Notes under the pieces: model-generated
What the model was told of the DNA's origin: nothing
Seen by the model: the letters and a program-made list of their open reading frames with translations, nothing else
The model's database searches: none
Made by a program: the position numbers and the translations under genes
Part shown: positions 1-8,819 of the stretch, in pieces
Position numbering within the stretch: position 1 is the stretch's first letter
Layout: the number at the start of each line of letters is the position of its first letter
From: Chitinophagaceae bacterium
GTDB taxonomy: Bacteria > Bacteroidota > Bacteroidia > Chitinophagales > Chitinophagaceae
Assembly (NCBI GenBank): GCA_004028795.1
Contig: SAIW01000007.1
Span: 248,001-312,000 of the forward strand
DNA length: 64,000 nucleotides
Direction of reading: 5' to 3'

Positions 1-23
1 CCTTTTATAAATGTTAAAATAAA

Positions 24-1058
24 TTATGCATTAATGAGTGATGGCTGAATAATATGTTCAGCAAATCTTTCCATTTCTTCTAATTGAGGAGAGCATTGCA
101 ATAAAAAGAAATCAACACCAACTTTTTCAAATGCTTCAATAGTGTCTTGCACTTGTGCAGGTGTTCCTGTTAAACCTGTTCTTAATCCGCGGTTTGAAAC
201 AGAATAATCTTCCAGAGAAACTCTTTGCTCCAACTGTGTTCCTGAAAGCCATTGCTGGTAATTGTTGTAGCCGGCAGAGCCTGCCTGTACGTTGGTAATT
301 CTTTCTAATTCTTTTTTTACTTCGTTTTCTGAATCGCGGATAATGGTATATGCAGCAACACCAAATTTCATAGGCGGTAAATTTTTCCTTTCTCTTCTTT
401 CACGAAGATCATTGATTCTTTTACCGATTGTTTCAGGATTATCGCCATGCATCACATAACCATCGCAGGTAGTGGCAATTAATTCTTTTGCTGCTTCTGA
501 TTCTCCGCCTGCATATAATAACGGTCTGGGTTGCGAAACAGGTTTGGGTTGTAATACATTATCTTTTACCTGATAATATTTTCCATGAAAAGAATAATGA
601 TCTTGTTGCCATATGTTATTTAAAATAGTTAACCACTCCGCAGTTCTTGCATACCTGTCATCATGCTGTTCAAAATGAACACCGTATTTTTCTGCTTCAT
701 CTTTCCACCAACTCGATACAACATTTAAAGAAATTCTGCCATTGCTGATATGGTCTATATTGGCTGCCTGTTTAGCTAATAAAGCAGGATTGTGAAAAGT
801 TGGGCGAACAGCAACCATTAACTCGATAGAATGGGTTACGGCTGCTAATGCTGCTGCTGTACTCCAGGCATCTAAAGAGGGGGCGTGTACACCTTTAATA
901 TCGTTTAAATTCAGTTCTGCAATTAAAGAAACTGCATACCCTAATTCTTCACTTCTTACGGCCAATCTTTTTATATAATTCCAGTCGGTACTCATTTGTT
1001 CGTCCTCTACATTACGAAGCCAACCACCGAATACCGGCAACCAATATCCAAATTTCAT
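24..1058 (-). CDS. LLM-class flavin-dependent monooxygenase
   Basis: This 344-residue protein has the luciferase-like monooxygenase (TIM-barrel) pattern of the alkanesulfonate/dimethylsulfone monooxygenase group: N-terminal KFGYWLPVFGG, RPTFHNPALLAKQAANID near residue 85, NVVSSWW near 110, and QPRPLLYAGGESE near 180. Members use reduced FMN from a partner reductase and O2, usually to oxidise organosulfur or related small molecules; the substrate cannot be read here. It lies 11 bases downstream of an ATP-grasp ligase gene on the same strand, so the two are probably co-transcribed and may act on one compound. No flavin reductase is visible nearby. Family call secure, substrate unknown. Confidence 0.85.
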   Translation of the reverse strand: MKFGYWLPVFGGWLRNVEDEQMSTDWNYIKRLAVRSEELGYAVSLIAELNLNDIKGVHAPSLDAWSTAAALAAVTHSIELMVAVRPTFHNPALLAKQAANIDHISNGRISLNVVSSWWKDEAEKYGVHFEQHDDRYARTAEWLTILNNIWQQDHYSFHGKYYQVKDNVLQPKPVSQPRPLLYAGGESEAAKELIATTCDGYVMHGDNPETIGKRINDLRERRERKNLPPMKFGVAAYTIIRDSENEVKKELERITNVQAGSAGYNNYQQWLSGTQLEQRVSLEDYSVSNRGLRTGLTGTPAQVQDTIEAFEKVGVDFFLLQCSPQLEEMERFAEHIIQPSLINA

Positions 1059-1069
1059 ATAATCATATT

Positions 1070-2056
1070 TTAAAAACTATGTGGTATGCTCACAGCCTCC
1101 TTTTTAGAGGCATATACTTTTTGTTCTAAAAAATCAACTAATTTTTCATGAGGATTAAAGCCAATTACATTTACGGCATCGGCAACAAAGTTGGAAAGTG
1201 CATTAATGTCGTAGTATAAGATTTTACCGTCTCTGTCGTCAATAATATATTCAATACCACCAACGTCAATACCTGTTTTGGCTACTATTAATTCAACTGC
1301 ATCAATAACGTGTTGCGGTGGCGTATAAGCTTCTACTTTTAAACCGTTTTTAGGTGCATCTATGGCACAGGCATTTCTTACTAATTCTTTGCCATTGGTT
1401 GTCTGGCATATATCAGCAGGGCAAAGGTTAAAACTTTCTCCTGTGGTATGCACTTTTATGGCATACAAGAATTTACCACCTAAGGTTTCCACTCTGGTAA
1501 TATATCCACCTCTGGCAGGAATATATTCCTGCAATAAGGCAGTTTTATCAATACCAAATTCAATGTTGCCATTATTAATATCTTCCTGCAAAGATTCAAT
1601 AGAATTATATTTAGTAATACCTGCTCCGCTACCGCCGATATTGGCTTTCAGCACGATGGGAAAGCGTAAGTCTTTAGCTGCATCTATTAATTGCGAAGTA
1701 TGATTTACCACACGGGCTGCCGGATAAGGCAAACCCAGAGATTGCAGTAAAACTAATTGTAAAGCCTTAGATGTTTCGTAGGTAAAGGCTTTATAACCAT
1801 TGATAGTAATAAGGCCGGAAAGCTCGATATGTTTTAATAAGTTCAGCGTATAAAATATGCCTTGCTCATTATTTCTTAAATATGCCGAAGGACTCATTCT
1901 GTTGAAGAAAAGAGCATATTTTCTAACAGTATCTTCTATCGCAAAATAATGCTGTGCAGGATTAATTCTTTCGTATGCAATTCCTCTTTTTTCTAATGCT
2001 GCAAACAATGGTTTAAACCAATCGGGATGTTCGTGATAAATAGCAAATGGAAGCAT
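1070..2056 (-). CDS. RimK-like ATP-grasp ligase
   Basis: The 328-residue product has an ATP-grasp fold: FPIVLKANIGGSGAGITKY (about residues 132-150) is the nucleotide-binding loop, ALLQEYIP (about 173-180) the hinge, and VGGIEYIIDDRDGKILYYDINALSNF (in parts, about 265-290) carries the metal-binding acidic residues and Asn. Such enzymes join a carboxylate to an amine or thiol through an acyl-phosphate. The N-terminus (YHEHPDWFKPLFAALEKRGI) resembles the pre-ATP-grasp domain of glutamate-ligase/RimK relatives. It is first of a likely two-gene unit with the downstream flavin monooxygenase. The ligation partners cannot be deduced. Confidence 0.8.
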   Translation of the reverse strand: MLPFAIYHEHPDWFKPLFAALEKRGIAYERINPAQHYFAIEDTVRKYALFFNRMSPSAYLRNNEQGIFYTLNLLKHIELSGLITINGYKAFTYETSKALQLVLLQSLGLPYPAARVVNHTSQLIDAAKDLRFPIVLKANIGGSGAGITKYNSIESLQEDINNGNIEFGIDKTALLQEYIPARGGYITRVETLGGKFLYAIKVHTTGESFNLCPADICQTTNGKELVRNACAIDAPKNGLKVEAYTPPQHVIDAVELIVAKTGIDVGGIEYIIDDRDGKILYYDINALSNFVADAVNVIGFNPHEKLVDFLEQKVYASKKEAVSIPHSF

Positions 2057-2139
2057 AAAATTTATTTTCTACAAAAGTGATAGATTAATGAATTAGCTGA
2101 TTTTCGAAATACGAATAAAATGATGACTAATATTTCCCA

Positions 2140-2562
2140 TTAAGGTATGGCGATATTGGTTGTTTCAATATCCCAATGAGCAATCAATAATTCAAAACGG
2201 TGTTGTTCATCTTTCACCAGTTTATCTAAGTTGGGATATAGTTCTTTTTTGTAGGGTACTGTTAAGTTTTCATCAAAAGCCAATGCTGCATTCTTAAACA
2301 CAATGGTTACTCTAAAATCCCATCTGGTGTCTTCACCACTGTGTAATTTAGGTTTGGAAGGGGTAACGCTGATGATATCTCCTTTCTCTATAGCTTTCTT
2401 TAACAATGGATAATGGTTTATTGACCATAAATGAATAAACTCATCTGCATAGCCCCATTTTACTTTGTAATAATTTTCTACAGTAAAATATTCATTTGTT
2501 TTTTGTGCATTGCTATAAATTACTAAAACAAGAAAAGCAATAATGAATGTGATTTTTTTCAT
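2140..2562 (-). CDS. Hypothetical secreted protein
   Basis: A 140-residue protein with a clear signal peptide (MKKITFIIAFLVLVIYSNAQ, cleavage after NA-Q likely) and a mature part of about 120 residues rich in aromatic and charged residues. I do not recognise the family; the size and the pattern of alternating strands and helices are compatible with a small dimeric alpha-beta barrel, but this is speculation. It begins 10 bases after the DUF1684 gene, so the two secreted proteins are probably made from one transcript. Confidence 0.6.
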   Translation of the reverse strand: MKKITFIIAFLVLVIYSNAQKTNEYFTVENYYKVKWGYADEFIHLWSINHYPLLKKAIEKGDIISVTPSKPKLHSGEDTRWDFRVTIVFKNAALAFDENLTVPYKKELYPNLDKLVKDEQHRFELLIAHWDIETTNIAIP

Positions 2563-2572
2563 ATTATTTTAT

Positions 2573-3460
2573 CTAATGGTGACCGAAATTTTTTTCTCCT
2601 GCCGTTATTGCAACCGGCAAAATATTTTGCTTAGGTGGTAACGGGCAAGTTGCATAAGGCGTAAAAGCACAGGGAGGATTATAAGCTTTATTAAAATCTA
2701 TTACAGTATTACCGTTTGCATCAGGCATGGCAGCATAAACAAATCTGCCGGCAGGGTAAGTTTCTTTACCGCTTGTTGCATCGCCGAAAACAATAAACAA
2801 CTGACCTTCTTCTTCCAATGCATCTAATGAATACGCTTTGTTATTTAGTGTAAAGATTAATTTGCCGGGAGAATTTTGAGCATTGGTTTGCCCGATGATA
2901 TTAGTAATAAAGATGGAAGATTTATTAGTTGAAGGCTTTTGTAAATATGCTTTTACTTTAAAACTACTGTCAACAGTAAAACGGTCTATGCCTTTGAAAT
3001 CCTTTACCAGCGGGCTGTTCAGGTCTCTTAATCGAATGCCGATTTTATCATCACGTTTAATAACGGTCCATTTTAAAGTTCCGTAAGTGCAAACAATCGG
3101 TTTGGTTGAATCTGCACTGAACACAATCACATCATTCTTAACAACACCATTCACAGCAATTTTTGTATCGTTATTTGTATGCAGTATTACGGTAGTTCCT
3201 TTTAATTCAAACCAACCTGCGTTTTCTGTAATACTATTGGGCGGGAATTTTATCTGAACATTACTGCCTGAACCGAAACTGTTTTTACCCTGTTGCAACC
3301 AATGTAATCCCACAAGGTTTAACCAACCGTTTTCTTTCTTTAAATTTTCAATGCGTTTGTTATGCCAGTTATCTATTTCCTGTTGATATAATGCAGCATT
3401 TTGTGCGTTTGCTTTAATTGCAATAAATAATACTGCAACTATAAGAATTCTTTTCAGCAT
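2573..3460 (-). CDS. DUF1684 domain secreted protein
   Basis: A 295-residue exported protein (signal peptide about residues 1-19, MLKRILIVAVLFIAIKANAQ). The body has the DUF1684 hallmarks: IDNWHNKRIENLKKENGWLN near the mature N-terminus, the LVGLHWLQQGKNSFGS loop, and the C-terminal FNKAYNPPCAFTPYATCPLPP with conserved AYNPPCA...CPLPP. Function of the family is unknown. A TAnnTTTG-type -7 box (TATATTTG on the minus strand, 3479-3486) lies just upstream of the start, but no good -33 element is seen. It heads a probable two-gene unit with the small secreted protein after it. Confidence 0.8.
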   Translation of the reverse strand: MLKRILIVAVLFIAIKANAQNAALYQQEIDNWHNKRIENLKKENGWLNLVGLHWLQQGKNSFGSGSNVQIKFPPNSITENAGWFELKGTTVILHTNNDTKIAVNGVVKNDVIVFSADSTKPIVCTYGTLKWTVIKRDDKIGIRLRDLNSPLVKDFKGIDRFTVDSSFKVKAYLQKPSTNKSSIFITNIIGQTNAQNSPGKLIFTLNNKAYSLDALEEEGQLFIVFGDATSGKETYPAGRFVYAAMPDANGNTVIDFNKAYNPPCAFTPYATCPLPPKQNILPVAITAGEKNFGHH

Positions 3461-3516
3461 TAGTGTGTTTTAATGCTGCAAATATAGTCTACTTGAATGA
3501 TAGGGTAATAAAGTAG

Positions 3517-3930
3517 TTATAATTTTGTTTCTGAAAGCTCCGCAATAATATCCCATTCTTCAGGTTTTACTGTTTGAACGGACAATCTTCCTAATCTTAC
3601 CAAATCCATTTGCTGTAAGCGTTTATCAGTTTTTATTGTTGCTAAACCAACGGGCTTGTTTAATTTTTTATAAGGTTTTAAATCAACTACCACCCATGCA
3701 TCTTCTTCTGTTGTTGGGTCTTGATAAGCCTCTTTAACAACTTTTGCAACGCCAACAATTTCTAAGCCTTCATTGCTATGGTACCATAAAACCAAATCAC
3801 CTTTTTTCATAGCTTTTAAATTATTGCGTGCAGCATAATTGCGAACACCATCCCAAAAAGTCTGGCCATCTTTTTCAAACTGTTCCCAACTGTATTTAAA
3901 TGGCTCTGATTTTACTAACCAATAATTCAT
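3517..3930 (-). CDS. EVE domain-containing protein
   Basis: The 137-residue protein is a single EVE (PUA-like) domain: MNYWLVKSEPFKYSWEQFEKD at the N-terminus, FWDGVRNYAARNNLKAMKKGD, VLWYHSNEGLEIVGVAKV, then EEDAWVVVDLKPYKKL. EVE/thymocyte-nuclear-protein-1 homologues bind modified bases in nucleic acid; bacterial copies are about this length. The start is supported by the family N-terminus (MxYWLxKSEP). It stands 44 bases downstream of a lipoprotein gene and 56 bases upstream of DUF1684 and has no evident functional tie to either. Confidence 0.88.
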   Translation of the reverse strand: MNYWLVKSEPFKYSWEQFEKDGQTFWDGVRNYAARNNLKAMKKGDLVLWYHSNEGLEIVGVAKVVKEAYQDPTTEEDAWVVVDLKPYKKLNKPVGLATIKTDKRLQQMDLVRLGRLSVQTVKPEEWDIIAELSETKL

Positions 3931-3974
3931 AGCAATATGTTGAATGTTATATTTTAATTCAGATAAACTTTTTA

Positions 3975-4880
3975 TTACTTAATAAGCTCTTTATAGCGTT
4001 GTTTCCAAAAATTAACATAATCAAAGTAACCGATTTTTTCATCATACTCCTTATCTGTATCAATAGGTTTTTTAAGAGGGATATCTTTTGAAGATATTAT
4101 TGAGTCTTTCTCAAACATCAAATGATGGTCATAATACTTTCGTTCAACAAGTTCGCTTAAAACTAGTTTTGTTATAAGATTACCATCTTCAGTTGAGCAA
4201 TTATACAATTCCAAGTCATATAAATTTTTTTTAACTGTTCCGTTAAATGTATAAAGTGTTGAATGAATACTCCCACATCTTCCTTTTCCTTCAAAAAAAT
4301 CACAAAATATTTTCTTTGAAGTATCTATGAGAACCCAGTTTGAGTTTATGTAATCGTCGGAGTCAATATGCCAACTCGAATTGCTTGGATATGTATGTGT
4401 TTGGGGATTATAAAAATAAACAATCTGATCCCATTTCAAATCTTGTGTAATATCAATATAGCCATCACCATTAACGTCTCTTGAATGATGAAAATCATAA
4501 ACATGATTCATAGTACCAAGAGCAAGACCTGTATAAATCCATTTGCCGTAAACTCTTTTTTCAAGATAAACCAACTTATCTAATTTAGGAATAGTGTCCC
4601 CATAAGGGTTGATGAATCTAAATTGATTCCCATCCACAGTAAATGTATCAATATATGCTGAGTCGAACCGACCCATCGTTGAATCCCAATAAGGAATATT
4701 AATATAATTGAATGTATCAACTTTATTAACTAAAGAATTATTAGTGTCAGAGCCTAATTTGCTTATGTCTAAAATGGTTGTATCAATATCTGCTTTCTTT
4801 AGTATAGTATTTGGTGAATTGATGTTATTACAAGAGGTAACAGTTATTGCACTTAAAAAAATGAAAATTATTTCTTTCAT
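3975..4880 (-). CDS. Hypothetical lipoprotein
   Basis: A 301-residue protein with a lipoprotein signal: MKEIIFIFLSAITVTSCNN, Cys at about residue 17. The mature part has a long Thr/Ser/Asp-rich leader (to about residue 55) and then DVNGDGYIDITQDL near residue 136, which reads as an EF-hand-like Asp-rich calcium loop of the kind seen in FG-GAP/dockerin-type surface proteins. No family was recognised. A TAnnTTTG element (TAAGTTTG, minus strand, 4885-4892) is placed just upstream of the start. The gene looks more AT-rich than its neighbours, so it may be accessory. Confidence 0.65.
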   Translation of the reverse strand: MKEIIFIFLSAITVTSCNNINSPNTILKKADIDTTILDISKLGSDTNNSLVNKVDTFNYINIPYWDSTMGRFDSAYIDTFTVDGNQFRFINPYGDTIPKLDKLVYLEKRVYGKWIYTGLALGTMNHVYDFHHSRDVNGDGYIDITQDLKWDQIVYFYNPQTHTYPSNSSWHIDSDDYINSNWVLIDTSKKIFCDFFEGKGRCGSIHSTLYTFNGTVKKNLYDLELYNCSTEDGNLITKLVLSELVERKYYDHHLMFEKDSIISSKDIPLKKPIDTDKEYDEKIGYFDYVNFWKQRYKELIK

Positions 4881-4914
4881 TACACAAACTTACTTTATTG
4901 ATATTTGATAAGTT

Positions 4915-5634
4915 TTACCAGCCACTCGCCAATACATCTGCTAAATGCATCACTTGCATATTCTTTCCATGATTTTTTATACAGCCATCTATATGCATCA
5001 AACAACTCATATCGGTACTTATTAAATAATCAGCACCCGTTGCATCTGCATTGGTAATTTTCTGTTCGCCCATGGCAATGCTTATCGGCTCAAACTTTAC
5101 AGCGAAAGTACCACCGAAACCGCAACAGGTTTCGTTATCATTCATTTCAATTAATTCTAACCCTTTTACTTTACTTAACAAACGTCGTGGCTCCTCTTTC
5201 AATTTACATTCACGTAAAGCAGCACAACTATCATGATAGGTTGCTTTACCATTCAATGTTGCACCAACATCATCAATATTCATTACTTTGGTTACAAACT
5301 CGCTCAACTCAAATGTTCTTTCACCTAAACTTTTAACATCATTGTGTACAGATGAATTATCAAATAAAGTAGGGTAGTAGTTGCGTACAAAGCCTACACA
5401 GCTTGCACTTGGTGCTACTACATATTCTGCATCAGTAAAATCTTTTAAAAATTTTGTACAAACATCTTTGGCTTCTCCCCAAAAGCCTGCATTAAAAGCA
5501 GGTTGACCGCAACAGGTTTGGTTGGCATTATAATCAACATGGCAACCTACTTTTTCCAATACTTTAACCATATTAAATGCAACAGTTGGATACAACTGAT
5601 CAACAAAACAGGGAATGAAAATCTGTACGTTCAT
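4915..5634 (-). CDS. LutA/YkgE-like CCG-domain (Fe-S) protein
   Basis: A protein of about 239 residues with two CCG (cysteine-rich) domains: IFIPCFVDQLYPTVA at the N-terminus, ANQTCCGQPAFNAG, YHDSCAALRECK and NDNETCCGFGGTFAVKF. This matches the LutA/YkgE subunit of the LutABC L-lactate oxidation complex (also GlpC/HdrB-like). Start chosen at the ATG at 5634, since MNVQIFIPC fits the family and a GGGAGG ribosome site precedes it by 7 bases; eight more codons are open upstream. lutB and lutC are not in this window, so a lactate role is inferred from the family only. Confidence 0.85.
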   Translation of the reverse strand: MNVQIFIPCFVDQLYPTVAFNMVKVLEKVGCHVDYNANQTCCGQPAFNAGFWGEAKDVCTKFLKDFTDAEYVVAPSASCVGFVRNYYPTLFDNSSVHNDVKSLGERTFELSEFVTKVMNIDDVGATLNGKATYHDSCAALRECKLKEEPRRLLSKVKGLELIEMNDNETCCGFGGTFAVKFEPISIAMGEQKITNADATGADYLISTDMSCLMHIDGCIKNHGKNMQVMHLADVLASGW

Positions 5635-5672
5635 ATATGCCTCCCTCAATCCCTCCAAAGGAGGGAAATAAA

Positions 5673-6161
5673 TTATTTTTTTGAAATAAATTTTTTATTC
5701 AGTGCTATCATTTTCAAAGCGGTAACCGCTGCTTCTTCGCCCTTATGGCCATGTTTACCGCCAATTCTTTCTATTGCCTGTGCTTCTGTATTTACAGTTA
5801 ATACACCAAAAATAACAGGAACATCTAAAGCTAAGTTTAATTCTGTTACACCATTGGTAATGCTTTGACAAACATAATCGAAGTGTGGCGTATCACCTTT
5901 AATTACAGTGCCTAAAACTATATAGGCGTCGGGCATGGTATTGCTGTGTGTATAATGTTGCTTAACTGCAAACGGAATTTCAACGGCACCCGGAACGGTA
6001 AAGGTTTGGTGTTTAATATTATTTGCTTTGAACACTTTTTTGCAGCCCGCTTCTAACTTATTTACAATAGCTGCATTCCATTCTGTTTTAATAATAATTA
6101 CAAAGGCATCCTTCAAATTCGGGATGCCTTTGTATAATGAGATATTTCCCTGAGTAGCCAT
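5673..6161 (-). CDS. ribH: 6,7-dimethyl-8-ribityllumazine synthase
   Basis: The 162-residue protein joins 5-amino-6-ribitylamino-uracil and 3,4-dihydroxy-2-butanone phosphate to make lumazine, the penultimate step of riboflavin synthesis. Family motifs are clear: KTEWNAAIVNKLEAGC, FTVPGAVEIPFAVK, AYIVLGTVIKGDTPHFDYVCQSITNG and VPVIFGVLTVNTEAQAIER...GHKGEEAA. Its ATG overlaps the stop of the upstream TPR gene in a TAATG arrangement, pointing to translational coupling. No FMN riboswitch precedes it; it is an internal operon gene. Confidence 0.96.
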   Translation of the reverse strand: MATQGNISLYKGIPNLKDAFVIIIKTEWNAAIVNKLEAGCKKVFKANNIKHQTFTVPGAVEIPFAVKQHYTHSNTMPDAYIVLGTVIKGDTPHFDYVCQSITNGVTELNLALDVPVIFGVLTVNTEAQAIERIGGKHGHKGEEAAVTALKMIALNKKFISKK

Positions 6162-6853
6162 TAGTTTATACTGAAATCGTTTTTTTCAATGTTTAATTGA
6201 TAAATGTATTTATCACTTCTGCCGTTATCTGCTTTAGGAAATTTTTCTTTAATAGTTTTATACAATTCTAAAGCCTGTTGTGTTTTACCGATTACTTTAC
6301 TTAATGATGCTGCACGAAATAAATATTCAGCAGAAGCAAATTCATCTTCTGTAAAATTATTTCCTGCTTTTTTATAGTATTCAATAGCGTCATCGTTTTT
6401 CTTTAACTCACTATAAGCATCTGCCAATGCACCATAAGCAGAAGATTGTATTTGTTTTGCAGAAGTTGAAAAATCTTTTAACTGATCAACCGCTTTTTGA
6501 AATTCTCCTGTTTTTAAATAGCTAACACCTGCATAAAACTTAGAAAGATTAGCAGATTTGGTACCGCTATAATTTTTTTGAATGTATAAAAAACCTTTGG
6601 CAATACCATCGCCATTTAAAGCAAGATTAAAAGAATCTTTTCTGAAGTATTCTTCTGCTTTAAACATTGCTTCCTGAGCTTTTTCTTCTTTAGGGGCAAG
6701 AATAAATTTTTGATAGCCAAACCAACCACCAACAACAACTACAATAACAGTTACAACTGTCAGAATTGTTTTTTGATTTTTCTGCCAAATGCTTTGAGCC
6801 TGTAACAACGCATCTTTCTCAACCACATTTATATCTTGTTTATGTTCACTCAT
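6161..6853 (-). CDS. TPR membrane protein (YfgM-like)
   Basis: A 230-residue protein with one membrane anchor near residues 33-52 (TILTVVTVIVVVVGGWFGYQKF) and a C-terminal helical-repeat region (about 60-215) with TPR-like units such as KFYAGVSYLKTGEFQKAVDQL, AYGALADAYSELKKNDDAIEYYKKA and ALELYKTIKEKFPKA. The layout matches YfgM/CpoB-like periplasmic TPR proteins. It sits between pdhA (23 bases before) and ribH (1-base overlap) on the same strand, an order seen in many Bacteroidota. The exact role is unknown. Confidence 0.8.
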   Translation of the reverse strand: MSEHKQDINVVEKDALLQAQSIWQKNQKTILTVVTVIVVVVGGWFGYQKFILAPKEEKAQEAMFKAEEYFRKDSFNLALNGDGIAKGFLYIQKNYSGTKSANLSKFYAGVSYLKTGEFQKAVDQLKDFSTSAKQIQSSAYGALADAYSELKKNDDAIEYYKKAGNNFTEDEFASAEYLFRAASLSKVIGKTQQALELYKTIKEKFPKADNGRSDKYIYQLNIEKNDFSIN

Positions 6854-6876
6854 TTTTTAGGATTGTTTTATTTTTA

Positions 6877-7872
6877 TTAATCAACGTCAAATTCAAAATT
6901 ATCACCTACATATACATCTTTCAATACTTCATCATCAGCAGGCCAAGGGCTTTCTTCTGCAAATTTTACACTCTCTTCAACTACAGTATTTATTCTTGCA
7001 TCAATAGCATCTAATTCCGCCTGTGTAGCAAATTTATTTTCAAGAATGGTATGTGTTACTTTACCAAGCGGGTCTTGCTGTTTGTATTCATCAACCTCTT
7101 CTTTGGTACGATATTTTTGAGGGTCGCTGATAGAATGCCCTTTGTAGCGATAAGTTTTCATTTCCAATAAAGTTGGTCCGCCGCCTTCTCTTGCACGTTT
7201 TACAGCACGGGCAACAGCTTCATGCACAGCCTCGGCAGTCATGCCATCAACTTTATCTGCCGGCATTTCATAAGCATCAGCTAATTTGTAAATATCCTGC
7301 ACATTTGAGGTACGCTCAACAGAAGTACCCATTGCATAGTTATTGTTTTCGCAGATGTAGATTACTGGCAACTTCCACAACATAGCCAGGTTAAAGCTTT
7401 CATGTAAAATACCCTGCCTTGCAGCACCATCTCCAAAAAAACATAATACTACATTACCGGTATTTTTATACTGTTCAGCAAAAGCCAAACCGGTACCTGT
7501 ACCAATTTGAGCACCCACAATGCCATGCCCTCCAAAGAAATGATTCTTTACATCAAAGAAGTGCATACTGCCTCCTTTGCCTTTGGCACAACCTGTTGCT
7601 TTACCATACAATTCTGCCATACAGGAATTGGGAGTGGTTCCTTTTGCCAATGCCAAGCCATGATCTCTATAAGCTGTGATGAAGGGGTCTTCATGTTGTG
7701 TAGCAGTCATACAACCCGCAGCAATAGCTTCCTGACCAACATAAGCGTGGAAGAAACCGCGGATTTTACCTGCCATTTTATACATTTCTTCAGCCTTTAA
7801 TTCAAACTGGCGAATGAGTTGCATTAACTCATACCAATACATGTATGTTTCTTTAGAAAATTTAGTAGGCAC
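6877..7872 (-). CDS. pdhA: Pyruvate dehydrogenase E1 component alpha subunit
   Basis: A 331-residue thiamine-diphosphate enzyme subunit. The ThDP/Mg motif is GDGAARQG...LWKLPVIYICENNNYAMGTS (about 148-185); other signatures are IRGFFHAYVGQEAIAAG, GGSMHFFDVKNHFFGGHGIVGAQIG and the phosphorylation-loop-like TYRYKGHSISDPQKYRTKEE. It decarboxylates pyruvate with the beta subunit, which in this lineage is usually fused to or near E2 elsewhere; no pdhB is seen here. A -7 box TATATTTG lies at 7892-7899 on the minus strand, about 20 bases before the start. Confidence 0.95.
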   Translation of the reverse strand: MPTKFSKETYMYWYELMQLIRQFELKAEEMYKMAGKIRGFFHAYVGQEAIAAGCMTATQHEDPFITAYRDHGLALAKGTTPNSCMAELYGKATGCAKGKGGSMHFFDVKNHFFGGHGIVGAQIGTGTGLAFAEQYKNTGNVVLCFFGDGAARQGILHESFNLAMLWKLPVIYICENNNYAMGTSVERTSNVQDIYKLADAYEMPADKVDGMTAEAVHEAVARAVKRAREGGGPTLLEMKTYRYKGHSISDPQKYRTKEEVDEYKQQDPLGKVTHTILENKFATQAELDAIDARINTVVEESVKFAEESPWPADDEVLKDVYVGDNFEFDVD

Positions 7873-7891
7873 TTGCTAAAATTTTGAGGGG

Positions 7892-7899
7892 CAAATATA
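7892..7899 (-). promoter_or_regulatory. Probable -7 box upstream of pdhA
   Basis: TATATTTG on the minus strand fits the Bacteroidota -7 consensus TAnnTTTG and lies about 20 bases upstream of the pdhA start. No TTG is found 19-20 bases further upstream, so the -33 half is weak. Confidence 0.45.
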
Positions 7900-8103
7900 G
7901 TGGAAAGTAGAAAACGGTAAGTAGAAAATGGAAAATAGCAAAAGGGTGGTGGAAAATTAAAAATTAAAAGAAGTGGGGAATAAAATGTATGAAACTAACA
8001 TTCGCTTTTCATGGCATCGTTCCTTGTCCAAAGGACTCCTTCGGAGCGTCACACCTGCCTACCGGCGGGCAGGCACTTGTACTTTTGTTTTTTATGGCAG
8101 CAA
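7900..8103. other. Intergenic spacer with purine-rich tract and palindromes
   Basis: Between pdhA and the PAP2 gene. 7900-7980 is a purine-rich tract of loosely repeated GAAAATGG/GTAGAAAA words of a kind seen in other spacers of this window (34621-34660, 47190-47235, 59965-60005). 8028-8074 holds two short hairpins: CTCC-TTC-GGAG and an imperfect palindrome with CCTGCC/GGCAGG arms. Short open frames crossing it have no coding character. Confidence 0.6.
8054..8073. repeat. CCTGCC...GGCAGG palindromic repeat, copy 1
   Basis: CCTGCC (8054-8059) and GGCAGG (8068-8073) enclose TACCGGCG. A close relative occurs in the his operon at 62478-62500, and both abut a GCGTC(G)CACAC word, so this looks like a dispersed intergenic element. 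Confidence 0.6.
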
Positions 8104-8724
8104 TTAGTTTGCAATCTTCTTCCCCGCCAGAAAAACCAGATAAGCAAAAGGAAATGCAGCCAGCACATCAATACTATAATGAACATGCTGTATTAAAACC
8201 ATTACAGCCACTGCAATTGAAGCAATAAGAGCCAATATTTTTTCAGATTGTTTTTGCAGGCATAAGCTCATTAAAAAAAGTGTAGCAGTATGCCCAGAGT
8301 AAAATAAATCTTTGCTTATAAACTTGCCTCCGTAAAAAATATTTGTCAACGGGTCAATTAACGGAATTAAGCCCTGTGGTGGGTTTAAAGGCACCAAGCT
8401 GATTGTAATAATTCGTAAAATGCTTAATAAAGTATAGCACCATAAAAACAGTAAAAGCAGTTGGGGGTTAGTAATGCATCTGAAAATAGTTAATGCAGTT
8501 ATTAACCAAATAGGTATAAAAACAAAAAGTGATAAATCCTGAGGCTTCATTTTTTTAAGTAACCAATCGTTTAATATAATGCCTTCTCTATTTTCAATAT
8601 GTTGAAAGAATAACGGATATAATGAAAGAATACCAATTAAAACAGCAAAGCCTGCCAATAACTTGATATTGAATTGTTTTTGTTGCCAGGCTTCTTTCCA
8701 AAGTGTTGAGGTTGATTGCTTCAT
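8104..8724 (-). CDS. PAP2-like membrane phosphatase
   Basis: A 206-residue integral membrane protein with about six hydrophobic segments. SGHTATLFLMSLCL (about residue 143) and HYSIDVLAAFPFAYL (about 182) are the two catalytic motifs of the PAP2 C-terminal/sphingomyelin-synthase-like group (SGHT and HYxxDV, His and Asp). Members act on lipid phosphates or phospholipid head groups. It follows nagB on the same strand after a gap of about 95 bases. Fold call good, substrate unknown. Confidence 0.78.
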   Translation of the reverse strand: MKQSTSTLWKEAWQQKQFNIKLLAGFAVLIGILSLYPLFFQHIENREGIILNDWLLKKMKPQDLSLFVFIPIWLITALTIFRCITNPQLLLLFLWCYTLLSILRIITISLVPLNPPQGLIPLIDPLTNIFYGGKFISKDLFYSGHTATLFLMSLCLQKQSEKILALIASIAVAVMVLIQHVHYSIDVLAAFPFAYLVFLAGKKIAN

Positions 8725-8819
8725 TTAGCTACAATGATAAGATTTCACAGCAAAATCAACATAACAGAAATTGTTACAAATATTTTTTCTGCATTATCTG
8801 TGTTTTCAGCGAGAAAAAA

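Noticed and set aside
1362-1703. Plus-strand ORF opposite the ATP-grasp gene
   Set aside because: Shadow of a clear gene on the other strand.
6154-6180. FMN riboswitch ahead of ribH
   Set aside because: ribH overlaps the upstream gene by one base; there is no leader.
7989-8228. Plus-strand ORF in the pdhA-PAP2 spacer
   Set aside because: It crosses palindromic repeats and overlaps the PAP2 gene; its composition is not coding-like.
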